Of a DNA stretch of 64,000 nt, positions 63,300 through 64,000 are shown piece by piece. Position numbers and translations under genes: made by a program. Where the stretch lies: positions 18,940,001 through 19,004,000 of the forward strand of contig NC_087152.1 in assembly GCF_035594125.1 (NCBI RefSeq). Reading direction: 5' to 3'. The notes beneath the pieces were generated by a model. That model did no database searches. It was not told the origin of the DNA and saw nothing but the letters and a program-made list of their open reading frames with translations. The stretch comes from Scylla paramamosain (Eukaryota; Arthropoda; Malacostraca; Decapoda; Portunidae). Each line of letters opens with the position of its first letter. Positions within the stretch are counted from its first letter, which is position 1.

Positions 63300-63960
63300 T
63301 CGCTTTCATTATCTTCTGGATTACTCTCATAAACTTGTTTGTTTTATCGTTTTATGTTGTATTTTTTTCAGCCTTTCTTTGTAGTTATTTTGTTTTATTC
63401 TTTTTTTGTGGTTACTTTGTTTTTTTTTTATTTAGTTTTATCTTTTTTGTTATTATTTTTTCATTTTATCCTTTAATGTAATTATTTTGTATTTGATTCT
63501 TTTTCAGGGTTATTTTATTTTTTGTTGTTTATGTAGTTATTTTATATTTTATACTTTTGTGGCTATTTTCTGTTTTATCCTTTTTGTTGTTAATTTGTTT
63601 TATCCTGTTTTGTGATAATTTTCAGTTTTATTCTTCTACATGGTAATTTCCTATTTTATTTTATTTTCCTTTTTTGGGAAATGTTTTATCCTTTTTGTAA
63701 TAATTTTCAGGTTTTTCCTTTCTTGTGGTAATTTTTGTTTTATCCTTTTTATGTGGTAATTTTCTATTTTATCTTTTTATAACAATTTTTAATTTTATCC
63801 TGTGTTGTGGTAATTTTCAGTTTTATCCTCTTTTGCTGTAATTTTCAGGTTTATCCCTTTTGTAGTAATTTTCAGTTTTATCACGTTCTGTGGTAAGTTC
63901 CAGCTCTATCAATTTTCGTGGTATTTTTAGTTTTATCTTTTATCATGGTATTTTTTTTCT
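63300..63960. repeat. T-rich minisatellite, right block
   Basis: About 20-30 irregular units of 20-30 bp around TGTGGTAATTTTCAGTTTTA and TCCTTTT. It begins with TTACTCTCATAAACTTGTTT near 63323, like the left block at 57.76 kb, and continues to near the window edge. It has no uniform unit with unique spacers, so it is not a CRISPR array. Confidence 0.75.
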
Positions 63961-64000
63961 TTTTTTTTTTTATGGCGTCACAGTACACATCTGCTCCTCA

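Noticed and set aside
63300..63960. Possible CRISPR-like array
   Set aside because: Units are irregular, T-rich and without fixed-length unique spacers; the host is eukaryotic.

Overview
The window looks like a gene-poor, repeat-rich arthropod nuclear genome, most plausibly a crustacean such as a decapod. This is an inference from very long TA, CT, CA, AGT and AAT microsatellites, many hAT, Tigger and non-LTR elements, intron-containing coding sequence, and short TTAGG/CCTAA tracts. No prokaryotic features, tRNA, rRNA or CRISPR array were seen.

The one clear host gene is a Rho-family GTPase (Rho1/RhoA) on the + strand. Its three coding exons are 21550-21705, 27406-27606 and 27858-28079, giving 192 residues with all G-box motifs and a CTLL prenylation box. 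An acceptor 5 nt before the ATG shows that the 5' UTR is spliced. A donor-like site 2 nt after the stop and an acceptor at 35254/35255 suggest a 7.2 kb intron in the 3' UTR and a last exon ending near the AATAAA at 37078. The likely promoter or first exon is the GC-rich stretch around 18500-18925, directly downstream of a degenerate array of four related units (17.9-18.5 kb).

Left part (1-18 kb): microsatellites; a broken RTE-like LINE fragment (4.33-5.36 kb); four copies of one LINE family, 'family J' (5.39, 6.86, 8.17 and 12.7 kb); and a Tigger-derived MITE lodged in a TA microsatellite (11.39 kb). Introns of Rho1 (21.7-35.3 kb): a hAT-derived MITE with a perfect 8-bp duplication, a pogo/Tigger-like element carrying a long-TIR MITE, a second copy of that MITE interrupted by a third MITE, and a second Tigger MITE. 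Right part (38-64 kb): a truncated family J copy abutting a GTF2IRD2-like hAT (40.58-47.22 kb). That hAT contains the only full-length family J element, with an uninterrupted 985-aa endonuclease/reverse transcriptase ORF. Further right are a third Tigger MITE, a THAP-like fragment, a MITE carrying CRE palindromes, a nearly complete BED-hAT transposon (54.01-57.45 kb), and a CR1/Jockey-like LINE with a PHD-finger ORF1 (57.96-62.9 kb). That last LINE is interrupted by an old family J copy and lies between two stretches of the same T-rich minisatellite.

A recurring theme is internal-deletion derivatives that keep the termini plus the first codons of the parental protein: LINE J at 5.4 kb, the Tigger MITEs with a CENP-B-like N terminus, and the hAT MITE with a BED-like finger. 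All LINE and hAT coding remnants are on the - strand, opposite to Rho1. No confirmed new multigene system was found. The best candidates for something undescribed are the four-unit array at the Rho1 promoter, the MITE families, and the CRE-carrying MITE.
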